Origin: Maribellus sediminis
GTDB taxonomy: Bacteria > Bacteroidota > Bacteroidia > Bacteroidales > Prolixibacteraceae
NCBI RefSeq assembly: GCF_011799805.1
Contig: NZ_WXUB01000003.1
Span: 682,001 to 746,000 of the forward strand
Direction: 5' to 3'
DNA: 64,000 bases
Part shown: piece by piece, positions 36,039-43,240 of the stretch
Layout: each line of letters opens with the position of its first letter
Position numbering within the stretch: position 1 is the first letter of the stretch
Notes under the pieces: generated by a model
What the model was told of the DNA's origin: nothing
Seen by the model: only the letters and a program-made list of their open reading frames with translations
The model's database searches: none
Program-made: the position numbers and the translations under genes

Positions 36039-36371
36039 TTAGGGCAGCCAGTCGACACCGGGAGCGCGGTATTCTCCTGTTTTTTTAGCCGCCTCGTCAA
36101 TATCTTCGGGTGTCATCAGCGGGATGCAGCTAACGCTTACCAGTCCGCTCGACGATGCCCGCATCGAAAAGGCCGCCATGCTGCTGCTGTCGGGCATATC
36201 CACAATGCCGTAAATATCGTATTCGCCAAAGGCGTAATAAACACTTTCTACCGTTCCTCCCAACGAAGTGGCCAGTTTATGAACCACCGAACGCCTGCTC
36301 GAGCCGCCCTCACTCAACAATCCCTTTACTCCTTCGCCAATGTATTTGCCACAAACCAGGTACTTTGCCAT
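36039..36371 (-). CDS. GYD domain protein
   Basis: 110 residues. The opening MAKYLVCGKYIGEGVKGLL and the centre VESVYYAFGEYDIYGIVDMPD (about 41-61) with the FGEYD motif are characteristic of the GYD family, small dimeric alpha/beta-barrel proteins of unknown function in the cytoplasm. No signal peptide. It is separated from its neighbours by repeats. Confidence 0.85.
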   Translation of the reverse strand: MAKYLVCGKYIGEGVKGLLSEGGSSRRSVVHKLATSLGGTVESVYYAFGEYDIYGIVDMPDSSSMAAFSMRASSSGLVSVSCIPLMTPEDIDEAAKKTGEYRAPGVDWLP

Positions 36372-36473
36372 AATCTTTCTATTTAAGACCCTAAGGTCTG
36401 TTAATAATATTACAGGCTACGTTGGTGGGTTGAAATGGTTGCAAAGGCTGATGCTGGCAAAACTCTTCTACCC

Positions 36474-36637
36474 CTCGTTTGTAACGAGGGGTTTCGGGTT
36501 TATCGTTTTTTAACGATAAGAAACTTCAAGCTTTTGTATGAATAGTATAAGGCTGTTTTTCTCTGTCGATTCAATCGACTTGCTTTTTACCCCTTCTCGA
36601 TCAGTTCGGGGCAGGCTGTTGCAAACGAGGGGTAGAG
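36474..36637. repeat. E-D repeat, inverted copy
   Basis: 36474-36497 is CCCCTCGTTTGTAACGAGGGG; TTATCGTTTTTTAACGATAA follows near 36500-36520. 36565-36580 is TGTCGATTCAATCGACT, then CCCCTTCTCGATCAGTTCGGGG and GTTGCAAACGAGGGG to 36632. Read on the minus strand this is E (with a different nested CCCCGAACTGATCGAG palindrome) followed by D. Confidence 0.65.
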
Positions 36638-36659
36638 GGAGGTTCGAGAATATCTCGAT

Positions 36660-37622
36660 TCAGAATCCGAATTTTGAGCGATGCTCCCGAAGGTGATTCA
36701 CTGATGGATGAAATTTAGTGTTGGAAGGAAGAAAGATATCCTTGTTTTCGAATTGTCTTATGCCAGCTTCAGGTTTGTAGTCTTTCAGTTTAGGATGAAC
36801 TAAAATCCTGTATTGATCTGAAATGGCAATTAAACCACGGTCGAAAGCCCTGTGAAAAGTAGGAGAAAGCGCTAAGCCATTTCTAATTGAATCGTTATAG
36901 CTCTCAGCAAAGGGTGTAATGTGACAAGCATCAACAAGTGAACGGTTTTTTGAATCGGCTACCTTCAATCCTGATACAGCACATTGATTGTCGTATACTT
37001 CCAAAATGGCTTTTCGAAATACAGAACTTCGCATTACAACGAATTCATCTCGTATTTCTTTGGGTTGTTCTTCAATTGTTTGTTTTACTTTTCGTGCGTA
37101 GTTCTGTTCCGGATCGTAAAGTATTTGTTGCTTAATTTTAGCTGAATAAACTTCTTGTCTTTGGTATTGTGTTGACTTACGAATGTCAAAATAGTGTTCG
37201 AGAATTGCGGCTTTTATCTTCTCACATGTTATCGGATCGGACAAGGCAATATATAATTCATCAGAAAGTGTGGCCGCGCACACTGTTTCGGTTAAAGCCC
37301 TATAACTTTTTATTGAATTACTATTTGTTGTAGGTATTTCTTTACCGGGGTAAGTAATCAGTCTCCAAAACTGACCTTTTTCGTTTTTCAGATGAAAAAA
37401 AGGAAGTGCAAAAGTTGCAACATGAGGTGTTTTTACCAATACGCTCCAATTATCGAGAAAGTGCTGAACTAAATCGTCGGTAATTTCAATCCAATTTTCA
37501 GAAACTTCTCCTTCTTCGAACAGATCGATCACCGCCAATAAAAGAATTGGCTTGTGAGGCGCTTTACCGTATTTGGTAACGCCTTGGTTTAAGGAGAGGA
37601 TACTTTTGAGAACTGTATTCAT
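36660..37622 (-). CDS. HNH endonuclease with N-terminal SBD-like (phosphorothioate-DNA-binding type) domain
   Basis: 320 residues. The N-terminal part has GKAPHKPILLLAVIDLF (19-35), ATFALPFFHL (69-78) and a Trp (86), which resemble the sulfur-binding domain of McrA-type enzymes that cut phosphorothioated DNA (ScoMcrA, SprMcrA); this match is from memory. The C-terminal HNH domain (about 198-275) shows FRKAILEVYDNQCAVSG with Cys214, DACHI with His234, NGLAL with Asn248 and FHRAFDRG with His257, the HNH_2 pattern. It likely acts as a modification-dependent (type IV) restriction enzyme. The start overlaps the stop of the upstream HNH gene by 4 bp (ATGA), so the two are coupled. Confidence 0.82.
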   Translation of the reverse strand: MNTVLKSILSLNQGVTKYGKAPHKPILLLAVIDLFEEGEVSENWIEITDDLVQHFLDNWSVLVKTPHVATFALPFFHLKNEKGQFWRLITYPGKEIPTTNSNSIKSYRALTETVCAATLSDELYIALSDPITCEKIKAAILEHYFDIRKSTQYQRQEVYSAKIKQQILYDPEQNYARKVKQTIEEQPKEIRDEFVVMRSSVFRKAILEVYDNQCAVSGLKVADSKNRSLVDACHITPFAESYNDSIRNGLALSPTFHRAFDRGLIAISDQYRILVHPKLKDYKPEAGIRQFENKDIFLPSNTKFHPSVNHLREHRSKFGF

Positions 37623-38389
37623 CGTAAAAATTTTTCCTCCCGATGTTTTTCTAAAAGGAGTGAGCTTGGCAAAAAACGCTCTGGTCGCTTGATTTCTTTA
37701 TTGTGATAATCTGAGAAATATTGTTGAATAAATATGTCTTTCGATTTTCGAAATTCAGAACAGATTAAAATTTTGTAGTTCTTATCAATTGCCAAATAAC
37801 CATTCTCAAAAGCCTTATCATGCAAATTATTTAGTAGTAATCCATTTTGTGGATTCAATCGGTTTTCAACATCTTTTGCCCACGGAATAATATGGCTTGC
37901 AATTAAAAAATCGGTATTCGAAAATCCTGTAATGGTACAACTACCTTGATAGTTGGCAAGAACGATATCCCGGAAAACCTTTTGATTTACTCTGGTTTTA
38001 ACTTCTCTAAGCTTTGTTTTTCCTTTGAGATTCTCAGTTCCTTTTAAGATGCTTGCGTATTTATTTTCGATTGTAGTTTGTTGTATTTCTGCAAGAATTC
38101 GCTCACTTTCAAAAACAAGTTCTTCCATATTTTCATGAAACTCATCCCAAATTGGCTGAACTTGCTTTATTCCTCCAGTCAAACCTTTAATCCCTCTTTC
38201 CTGATGGTATGGGTCAACACTTGCAAAATTGCTTAAACGCATTGATACTGCACTTGGAGTTCTTCCTATTAGTTTTGCCAATCTGATAATGTCAGTATTG
38301 CTATGATGAAATTTACCAAATGGTATTTTTAGATATAAGTTGAATGCTAAAATTAATTCAGCTTTGGACCATGGTTTTCTCTGTGACAT
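37619..38389 (-). CDS. HNH endonuclease with N-terminal helix-turn-helix-like recognition region
   Basis: 256 residues. The N-terminal 65 residues (WSKAELILAFNLYLKIPFG, then IGRTPSAVSMRLSNFASVDP) look like a DNA-recognition helical domain common in Bacteroidota HNH nucleases. A helical linker follows (about 75-125). The HNH core is at about 138-205: FRDIVLANYQGSCTITG with Cys151, ASHIIPW with His166, NPQNGLLLNNLHDKAFENG with Asn182 and His190. It is translationally coupled to the SBD-HNH gene. The paired nucleases suggest a heteromeric or two-specificity restriction unit; no methyltransferase is seen in the window, so it is probably modification-dependent. Confidence 0.85.
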   Translation of the reverse strand: MSQRKPWSKAELILAFNLYLKIPFGKFHHSNTDIIRLAKLIGRTPSAVSMRLSNFASVDPYHQERGIKGLTGGIKQVQPIWDEFHENMEELVFESERILAEIQQTTIENKYASILKGTENLKGKTKLREVKTRVNQKVFRDIVLANYQGSCTITGFSNTDFLIASHIIPWAKDVENRLNPQNGLLLNNLHDKAFENGYLAIDKNYKILICSEFRKSKDIFIQQYFSDYHNKEIKRPERFLPSSLLLEKHREEKFLR

Positions 38390-38439
38390 GCTCGGAAAAG
38401 TTTATTAGCATAAAACTAATAGAATTTTTATTAAAAGTC

Positions 38440-38631
38440 CTAGCTGTCAGATGTTAGAAAGATAAAACTACATATAGGTGACAAACAGATGTTAACTTGA
38501 TAGATTAGTTCTGAGTCAGACAAATTTAAAATTGGTTCTGTTCTTACGCCACATTGGGGACAAGTAGTTGGTTGATCAGAATTGAGAAATATTTCAAGAG
38601 CAGAAATAGTGGCCTGACTATGTTTATTCAT
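38440..38631 (-). CDS. Small zinc-ribbon-like protein in the HNH operon
   Basis: 63 residues. A CPQCG motif at 24-28 and a second Cys pair (NICLSPIC near 48-55) could form a four-Cys metal knuckle. It overlaps the end of the upstream 85-residue gene by 8 bp and lies 50 bp before the first HNH gene, so a common transcript is likely. No family is recognised. Confidence 0.6.
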   Translation of the reverse strand: MNKHSQATISALEIFLNSDQPTTCPQCGVRTEPILNLSDSELIYQVNICLSPICSFIFLTSDS

Positions 38632-38881
38632 TTGACTGTCTTAACAAAATAAATTCGCACCAATCATGATCCAATTCTGGATTATAAGCGGGAAACTGGG
38701 GTTTAATTAATCCAAAGTCATGAGGAATAAAATATAATCCATCAATCAATCGATCATTAAACCACTTTTCAAATTCTTGAAGCGTTAGGTTGTTTGGATT
38801 TGCGATTTCTGCTTCTTCAAACAATTTATAGTTGCCCGCATCGCGATATAAATATTCGATAATGATTTTATGTTTTTTCAT
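38624..38881 (-). CDS. Small acidic protein of unknown function, first gene of the HNH operon
   Basis: 85 residues with an alpha/beta appearance: KKHKIIIEYLYRDAGNYKLF strand region, LTLQEFEKWFNDRL helix (about 31-45), then FIPHDFGLIKPQF and HDWCEFILLR strands. It has no signal peptide. It heads the four-gene minus-strand cluster (85 aa, 63 aa, HNH, SBD-HNH), all tightly spaced or overlapping. It could be an accessory or inhibitor of the nucleases, but this is only inferred from position. Confidence 0.6.
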   Translation of the reverse strand: MKKHKIIIEYLYRDAGNYKLFEEAEIANPNNLTLQEFEKWFNDRLIDGLYFIPHDFGLIKPQFPAYNPELDHDWCEFILLRQSNE

Positions 38882-38911
38882 TCACAAATGAATGAAAGAA
38901 AGTCGTGCTAG

Positions 38912-39028
38912 TCAACGGACTATAAGTAACATTCGAAATTTCCGCACTAACATTTCGGGTTTGGTGTTTTTGCCCTTAATGCGGCTCATGTTGTAGGAGC
39001 GCGTTGCTTTATCATGTACGTCAGCCAT
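38912..39028 (-). pseudogene. vsr: Truncated vsr (very-short-patch repair endonuclease) fragment 1
   Basis: ATG 39028 gives MADVHDKATRSYNMSRIKGK, then NTKPEMLVRKF, matching the start of Vsr proteins, which normally continue for about 100 more residues with the catalytic core. Here the match ends after about 33 residues and a TGA follows at 38912. The fragment therefore lacks the active site. Confidence 0.75.
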
Positions 39029-39370
39029 AATCAAGGCAAAAGTAAAAAGAAACAAGGTAAAAGTAGAAAGGCAAAAATAGAAAGGCAAAAGTGGAAAGGA
39101 AAAGAGAAAAGGCAAAAGTGTTTGGAGTTTAAAGTTCAGCGTTCAAAGTTAGGGAAGAAAGTTTACAGTTTTCGGTGGTAGCAGGCAATTCGTTGTTGCC
39201 GGGCTTTGCACTTTAGCCCGTTAATAGTTTGCCTGCTTTACGAAAGCAAACCTTTGGGGAGGTATTGCCGTATGAGCAGAAAAATTACAGCACAGAGTCT
39301 GGTATAACACCGGGGCATTTACGGGGCAGGACTTTGGACTGTTTTCAACATCACCTTTAAAACCTACGCA
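39029..39370. repeat. Purine-rich GGCAAAAG tract and spacer
   Basis: 39030-39120 is a run of AGGCAAAAGT/AGAAAGGCAAAA variants, paired with a similar tract at 39985-40050 upstream of the second vsr fragment. 39121-39370 has no supported gene except the promoter region of the next one. Confidence 0.5.
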
Positions 39371-39820
39371 ATGAAAAAACTATTGGTACTGGCTGTACTC
39401 GGCTTTCTTTTCTTAAATGTACAGGGGCAATGGTATTCGCGCCAGTTTAATGTAAACAGCATCGACGATTTAAGCCAGGCACAACTGAATTATGCCCTGC
39501 AGCGGGCCGAGGCAAATTTAAAAGCCGGTAAAATATTAACCCTTTCCGGAGTTGGCGCTTTTACTGTTGGTACGATTATAGCCGCCGCTGCATTTAGTGA
39601 TTTTTGGAATTGGGATGAATCCGATACCGGACTTTATGTGACCGGGGGCATGCTAATGTTTTTAGGCATGGGGTCCACTGCTGTCGGTATTCCATTTTGG
39701 ATACACGGCGCCACTCGCAGAAATAAAGTGGAGGTGGCGCTGATTAAGTTTAATACATCGGCTGTTTCAGGCTTCAGGCAACCGGCGCAATTAGGGCTCT
39801 GTGTAAATATAACTTTTTAA
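39371..39820 (+). CDS. Small exported/membrane protein of unknown function
   Basis: 149 residues. A signal peptide (MKKLLVLAVLGFLFLNVQGQ) is followed by a charged helix (LSQAQLNYALQRAEANLKAGK) and two hydrophobic segments (ILTLSGVGAFTVGTIIAAAAF and LYVTGGMLMFLGMGSTAVGIPFWIHG). This layout is common among Bacteroidota hypothetical proteins. It lies between two vsr fragments that are arranged as direct repeats, and its stop overlaps the end of fragment 2 by 4 bp. Confidence 0.65.
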   Translation: MKKLLVLAVLGFLFLNVQGQWYSRQFNVNSIDDLSQAQLNYALQRAEANLKAGKILTLSGVGAFTVGTIIAAAAFSDFWNWDESDTGLYVTGGMLMFLGMGSTAVGIPFWIHGATRRNKVEVALIKFNTSAVSGFRQPAQLGLCVNITF

Positions 39821-39981
39821 ATCACTGCGATAATCATCAGAACCAACCCGAATGATCCGGGCATGTATTGCTCTGCTATTTCGGGTTTTGCGTTTTTGCC
39901 CTTAATGCGGCTCATAGTGTGCGAACGCCCGCCTGACTGAAGCATTCGGGCTGGGGTTGCCCGGTTATGTAGGTCGGCCAT
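39817..39981 (-). pseudogene. vsr: Truncated vsr fragment 2 with internal insertion
   Basis: ATG 39981 gives MADLHNRAT, then nine extra residues encoded by a Pro/Gly-type palindrome-containing insertion (CCCGAATGCTTCAGTCAGG region), then RSHTMSRIKGKNAKPEIA, matching fragment 1 and Vsr. It ends at TAA at 39817 and lacks the catalytic part. The insertion includes CCCGAA/GGCGGG halves like the nested palindromes seen in the E repeats. Confidence 0.7.
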
Positions 39982-40099
39982 ACCTCTAAAGTAAAAAGTA
40001 AAAAGTAGAAGGGCAAAAGGCAAAAGGCAAAAGTAGAAAGGCAAAAGTGATCAGTATTCAGTCGCAGTTGGCAGTCACTGGTCATTAGCAATCTATACC

Positions 40100-40822
40100 C
40101 TAAACCTCGCGGCTGTAGATCAGTGGCATTTGTCCTTTCCAAAGGTTCCAGGTGGGAGCGTCGCAAATCAGTTCGGCCATAAAACGGGCTACGTTTATGC
40201 GGCTTACTTTTCCCGGGTTAAACAGTGCACTTCGGATGGGCGAAGGATGTACCGAGTAAGGGCTTACGAGGTCGGCATCGATCAGGCTGTCGGGGCGTAC
40301 GGCTGTCCATTCAAGGTGCGGGTGCTGCTGCCCGATTTGGGTGCGGAGGTATTCGGCCGCCTGTATGTTGTCGGTATAGGGAGGCAGCAGCGTACTTAGC
40401 AGCGCAACCACTATTTTTTCGGCAAAGCTCAGGGGCTCGTTTAAATCGCGGTTCCGGCAGCCCGAAGTATTCATGAGAACAACTTTCACCGGCTTTTCGG
40501 GCCTGTTGGCCTCAATGGCCTTACACAAGCGGCGGGTGGCATCGGCTACCAGGCGGCGTGGCTTTCCGTACATGCCTTTCAGGGTGAGGTTATGGCCCAG
40601 ACACGAAGCTACGGCATCGCAATCCCGAACGAGTTCGGCCAGCTTTTCATCGCTAAGGTCGAGAACAGCCGCCTCAACCACAGTCAGGTTTTTGTTAGCG
40701 GGTAAATCACCTAGCTTTTCGGTTGAGCGTACTACCGCCGTTACTTTTTCTCCGCGCTGTAATAGGTCGTTTACCAGCAGCCGCCCGGTTGCGCCGCTTG
40801 CTCCCACAATAAGAATCTTCAT
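40100..40822 (-). CDS. NAD(P)-binding SDR-type oxidoreductase (NmrA/HSCARG-like)
   Basis: 240 residues. MKILIVGASGATGRLLVNDLL contains the Rossmann GxxGxxG motif (7-13); AVVRSTEKL gives the basic stretch expected for NADP preference; DCDAVASCLGHN and LMNTSGCRNRD correspond to later strands of the fold. No Tyr-x3-Lys catalytic pair is evident, so it belongs to the atypical NAD(P)H-binding group used as reductases or redox sensors. It stands alone; the vsr fragment 2 region lies downstream. Confidence 0.82.
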   Translation of the reverse strand: MKILIVGASGATGRLLVNDLLQRGEKVTAVVRSTEKLGDLPANKNLTVVEAAVLDLSDEKLAELVRDCDAVASCLGHNLTLKGMYGKPRRLVADATRRLCKAIEANRPEKPVKVVLMNTSGCRNRDLNEPLSFAEKIVVALLSTLLPPYTDNIQAAEYLRTQIGQQHPHLEWTAVRPDSLIDADLVSPYSVHPSPIRSALFNPGKVSRINVARFMAELICDAPTWNLWKGQMPLIYSREV

Positions 40823-40918
40823 ATTTTGTGCTTTGCGTTATAAGTTAGGGCTTTTTGGGGTAGATCGACAAATAAATATGACGTATACGGGCACAGGATC
40901 GACTAAGGGGTGATTAAA

Positions 40919-41096
40919 AGATTGCTTCGTTCCCGAGTATTCGGGACAAGCAGTTCCTCCTCGCAATGACAATTATTAGTTTATAAAAGGCAGCGGACCA
41001 TGTGGTTTATGTTGGGATTGGGAAACTTGTGGTCCGCTGCCTGTTTCACCCTTATCGCGCGTCATTGCGATCCCGAGGACTCGGGAGAAGCAATCT
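40919..41096. repeat. R-h-L repeat unit, left of the GIY-YIG gene
   Basis: R 40919-40970 (AGATTGCTTCGTTCC, nested CGAGTATTCGGG insert, TTCCTCCTCGCAATGAC); h 40989-41041 (GGCAGCGGACCA with TGGTCCGCTGCC); L 41061-41096 (GTCATTGCGA, nested TCCCGAGGACTCGGGA, AAGCAATCT). Its last bases overlap the stop codon of the GIY-YIG gene. Confidence 0.8.
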
Positions 41097-41385
41097 ATTC
41101 TTTAATCATTAAGTCAGTCCATTCAGGATTCAGACGATTAATGAGATCAATTTTTTTCTGACGGGAACCTGCCTTTAATTGTTTTTCACGCGCAATGGCA
41201 TCATTGATATCCTGAAATAATTCGAAATAAACCAATTTATTCACCTTGTATTTAGATGTAAATGCATTCTTGAAAATCCCTTTTTTGTGTTGTTGAATTC
41301 GCTTGGTGAGGTCACTCGTAACGCCAACATAGAGAACCCTGTTTTCGGCGTTTGTAAGAATGTATATATAAGCTTCTCTTTTCAT
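41095..41385 (-). CDS. GIY-YIG nuclease family protein (UvrC/UPF0213-like)
   Basis: Start at ATG 41385 (MKREAYIYILTN); upstream in-frame sequence to 41682 is translated repeat DNA. 96 residues. The motif AYIYILTN ... VLYVGVT (5-22) is the GIY-YIG core, followed by the catalytic Arg region SDLTKRIQQHKKG (23-35), FELFQD with Glu, and AIAREKQLKAGSRQKKIDLIN ending in RLNPEWTDL. It is a complete stand-alone nuclease of the small bacterial type. The TAG stop lies inside the L arm of the flanking repeat, and the start is 32 bp from the next R arm. Confidence 0.92.
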   Translation of the reverse strand: MKREAYIYILTNAENRVLYVGVTSDLTKRIQQHKKGIFKNAFTSKYKVNKLVYFELFQDINDAIAREKQLKAGSRQKKIDLINRLNPEWTDLMIKE

Positions 41386-41416
41386 GAATCGGAGAATTTG
41401 GGTTAAAGTTACAAGA

Positions 41417-41790
41417 AGATTGCTTCGGTCGCAAACTCCCTCGCAATGACTGTCATTAGTAAATACAAGGCAGCGGACCATATGGTTTTTTGTTGGGAGT
41501 GGGAAACTTGTGGTCCGCTGCCCAATACTTAATATCGCATACGTCATTTCGATCCCGAGTACTCGGGAGAAGCAATCTGTTCCGTACCTACCCCTCGTTG
41601 CAAACGAGGGGTAGGTGGTTGATATGTTAATCTTTTTATGTACCACCCCGTCCCCGTCCGTCAGCTGACGGATCGGGGCCACCCCTCCTTAGACCCCCTT
41701 TGTCGGCCTCGCCCGGTCCGTACGCTGACATTTCCCCCTGCAGGGGGAAACAAAGCGGTAATTTTGATTTTTGGAGGGGAAATGTTCGTG
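41417..41790. repeat. R-h-L repeat unit right of the GIY-YIG gene, then A-B/E repeats
   Basis: R 41417-41450, h 41469-41522, L 41543-41578 (nested TCCCGAGTACTCGGGA). 41589-41608 is CCCCTCGTTGCAAACGAGGGG-like (short E/D hairpin). 41611-41790 is an A-B remnant: GGTGGTTGATATG, ACCACCCCG, CCGTCAGCTGACGG, GGGGCCACCCCTCC, then TTTCCCCCTGCAGGGGGAAA (nested palindrome) and GGAGGGGAAA. No gene lies between 41386 and 41950. Confidence 0.75.
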
Positions 41791-41950
41791 TTTCAAGTTT
41801 AATTCTCTTAAGTCCGAACTTCAGCCATCCGTGAAACCCTGAGGCAGCTGAAACAGTAAAAAATAAAACAGCATTTACCCCCACCTGCTCCCGGCACACG
41901 ATTAACCTTTCCTGCACAGAATGAGGTTTAAAAACAAAAAATGATCGGCC

Positions 41951-43240
41951 ATGGAACTACTAAAAAACAATGTCAAAAAGCGAATAGATTTCCTGGGAGA
42001 GGAGATATCGGTGCTGCTAAAAGAACACCCGGATTGCAGCCTTGGTGAAGTCAAACTCAAACAGGTACTAGGCGGAATGCGGGGACTGACAGCCCTGGTA
42101 TGCAATACCTCGTTTGTAGATCCTTACCAGGGATTGTTCATCAGCAATTATGCGATTCCTGAATTTGAGGACAAGTTACCCGAAGAGATCTTTTACCTGC
42201 TTTGTGCGGGTAAGTTTCCCGACGAATTCGAACTGGAGGAGCTTAAGGAGGAATTTCGTTTGCGTGCTGAATTACCGCACTACATGTGGTCGTTCATCCG
42301 TAATCTGCCTGCCGGGATGCATCCGATGACCATGTTCAGCATGTGCATACTGGCGATGGAAGGACTTTCAGTGTTTAAACGGAAGTATGCGGCAGGGGAA
42401 ATTTCAAAATCGGAATTTTGGGAATATACCCTGGAAGATGCACTTAACCTGCTGGCCAAACTGCCAACGATAGCGGCGGCAATTTACCGTATTCATCTGC
42501 TGCACGAGGAAGCCATTGCCTATAATCCTTCACTCGACCTTGGCGGTAACCTGGCGAATATGCTGGGTGTGAATCCGCGGATCTCGTGTGCCGAGCTCAT
42601 GCGTTTGTACCTGGTGCTGCACTGCGATCATGAAGGCGGAAATGTAAGTGCTTTTACGTCGAGGGTGGTGAATTCGGCGCTGTCGAACCTTTACTATGCC
42701 GCTTCGGCAGGGCTAAACGGACTGGCGGGGCCGCTTCACGGACTGGCGAACCAGGTATGCCTGAAGTTTATCCATACTATTCATGAGCATTTCGGGGAAT
42801 CGCCTTCCACCAACCAGCTCAGTGAATTTGTTAAGGAAGAGCTAAATGTCGGGCGGGTAATCCCGGGTTACGGGCATGCTGTGCTTCGTGTCACCGACCC
42901 GCGGTTTACGTCCTTTATGGAGTTTGGCAACCGGCATTGCCCGAATACACCCTACCTGCAAACCGTAAAGAAACTGTACCATGTGGTGCCCGACATTCTG
43001 AAAAGCTATAAAGGCGGAAAGGTGGCCAATCCCTATCCCAACGTGGATGCCATTTCGGGAACCCTGCTTTACCATTACGGGATCACGCATTTTGATTTCT
43101 ATACCGTGATGTTTGGGATCTCGCGCACTTTTGGGTTCTGTGCACAGAGCATTATAGCACTGGGACTGAATCAGCCCATAATCCGGCCCAAAAGCGTAAC
43201 CAATAAATGGTTGAAGGATTATTTGGAAAAGACGGAATAG
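41951..43240 (+). CDS. gltA: Citrate synthase, eukaryotic (Si) type
   Basis: 429 residues. Condenses oxaloacetate and acetyl-CoA in the cytoplasm at the entry of the TCA cycle. The catalytic set is visible with the spacing of the pig enzyme: His263 (GPLHGLANQ), His309 (GYGHAVLR) and Asp366 (NVDAISG); LHCDHEGGN (223-231) is the family signature. The lack of an N-terminal hexameric NADH-binding domain of the Gram-negative type supports the eukaryote-like subfamily known from some Bacteroidota and Deltaproteobacteria. It stands alone between repeats. Confidence 0.95.
   Translation: MELLKNNVKKRIDFLGEEISVLLKEHPDCSLGEVKLKQVLGGMRGLTALVCNTSFVDPYQGLFISNYAIPEFEDKLPEEIFYLLCAGKFPDEFELEELKEEFRLRAELPHYMWSFIRNLPAGMHPMTMFSMCILAMEGLSVFKRKYAAGEISKSEFWEYTLEDALNLLAKLPTIAAAIYRIHLLHEEAIAYNPSLDLGGNLANMLGVNPRISCAELMRLYLVLHCDHEGGNVSAFTSRVVNSALSNLYYAASAGLNGLAGPLHGLANQVCLKFIHTIHEHFGESPSTNQLSEFVKEELNVGRVIPGYGHAVLRVTDPRFTSFMEFGNRHCPNTPYLQTVKKLYHVVPDILKSYKGGKVANPYPNVDAISGTLLYHYGITHFDFYTVMFGISRTFGFCAQSIIALGLNQPIIRPKSVTNKWLKDYLEKTE

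Noticed and set aside
41386-41682. N-terminal extension of the GIY-YIG protein
   Set aside because: The extra 99 residues translate the R, h and L repeats; the GIY-YIG domain starts directly at MKREAYIYILTN.
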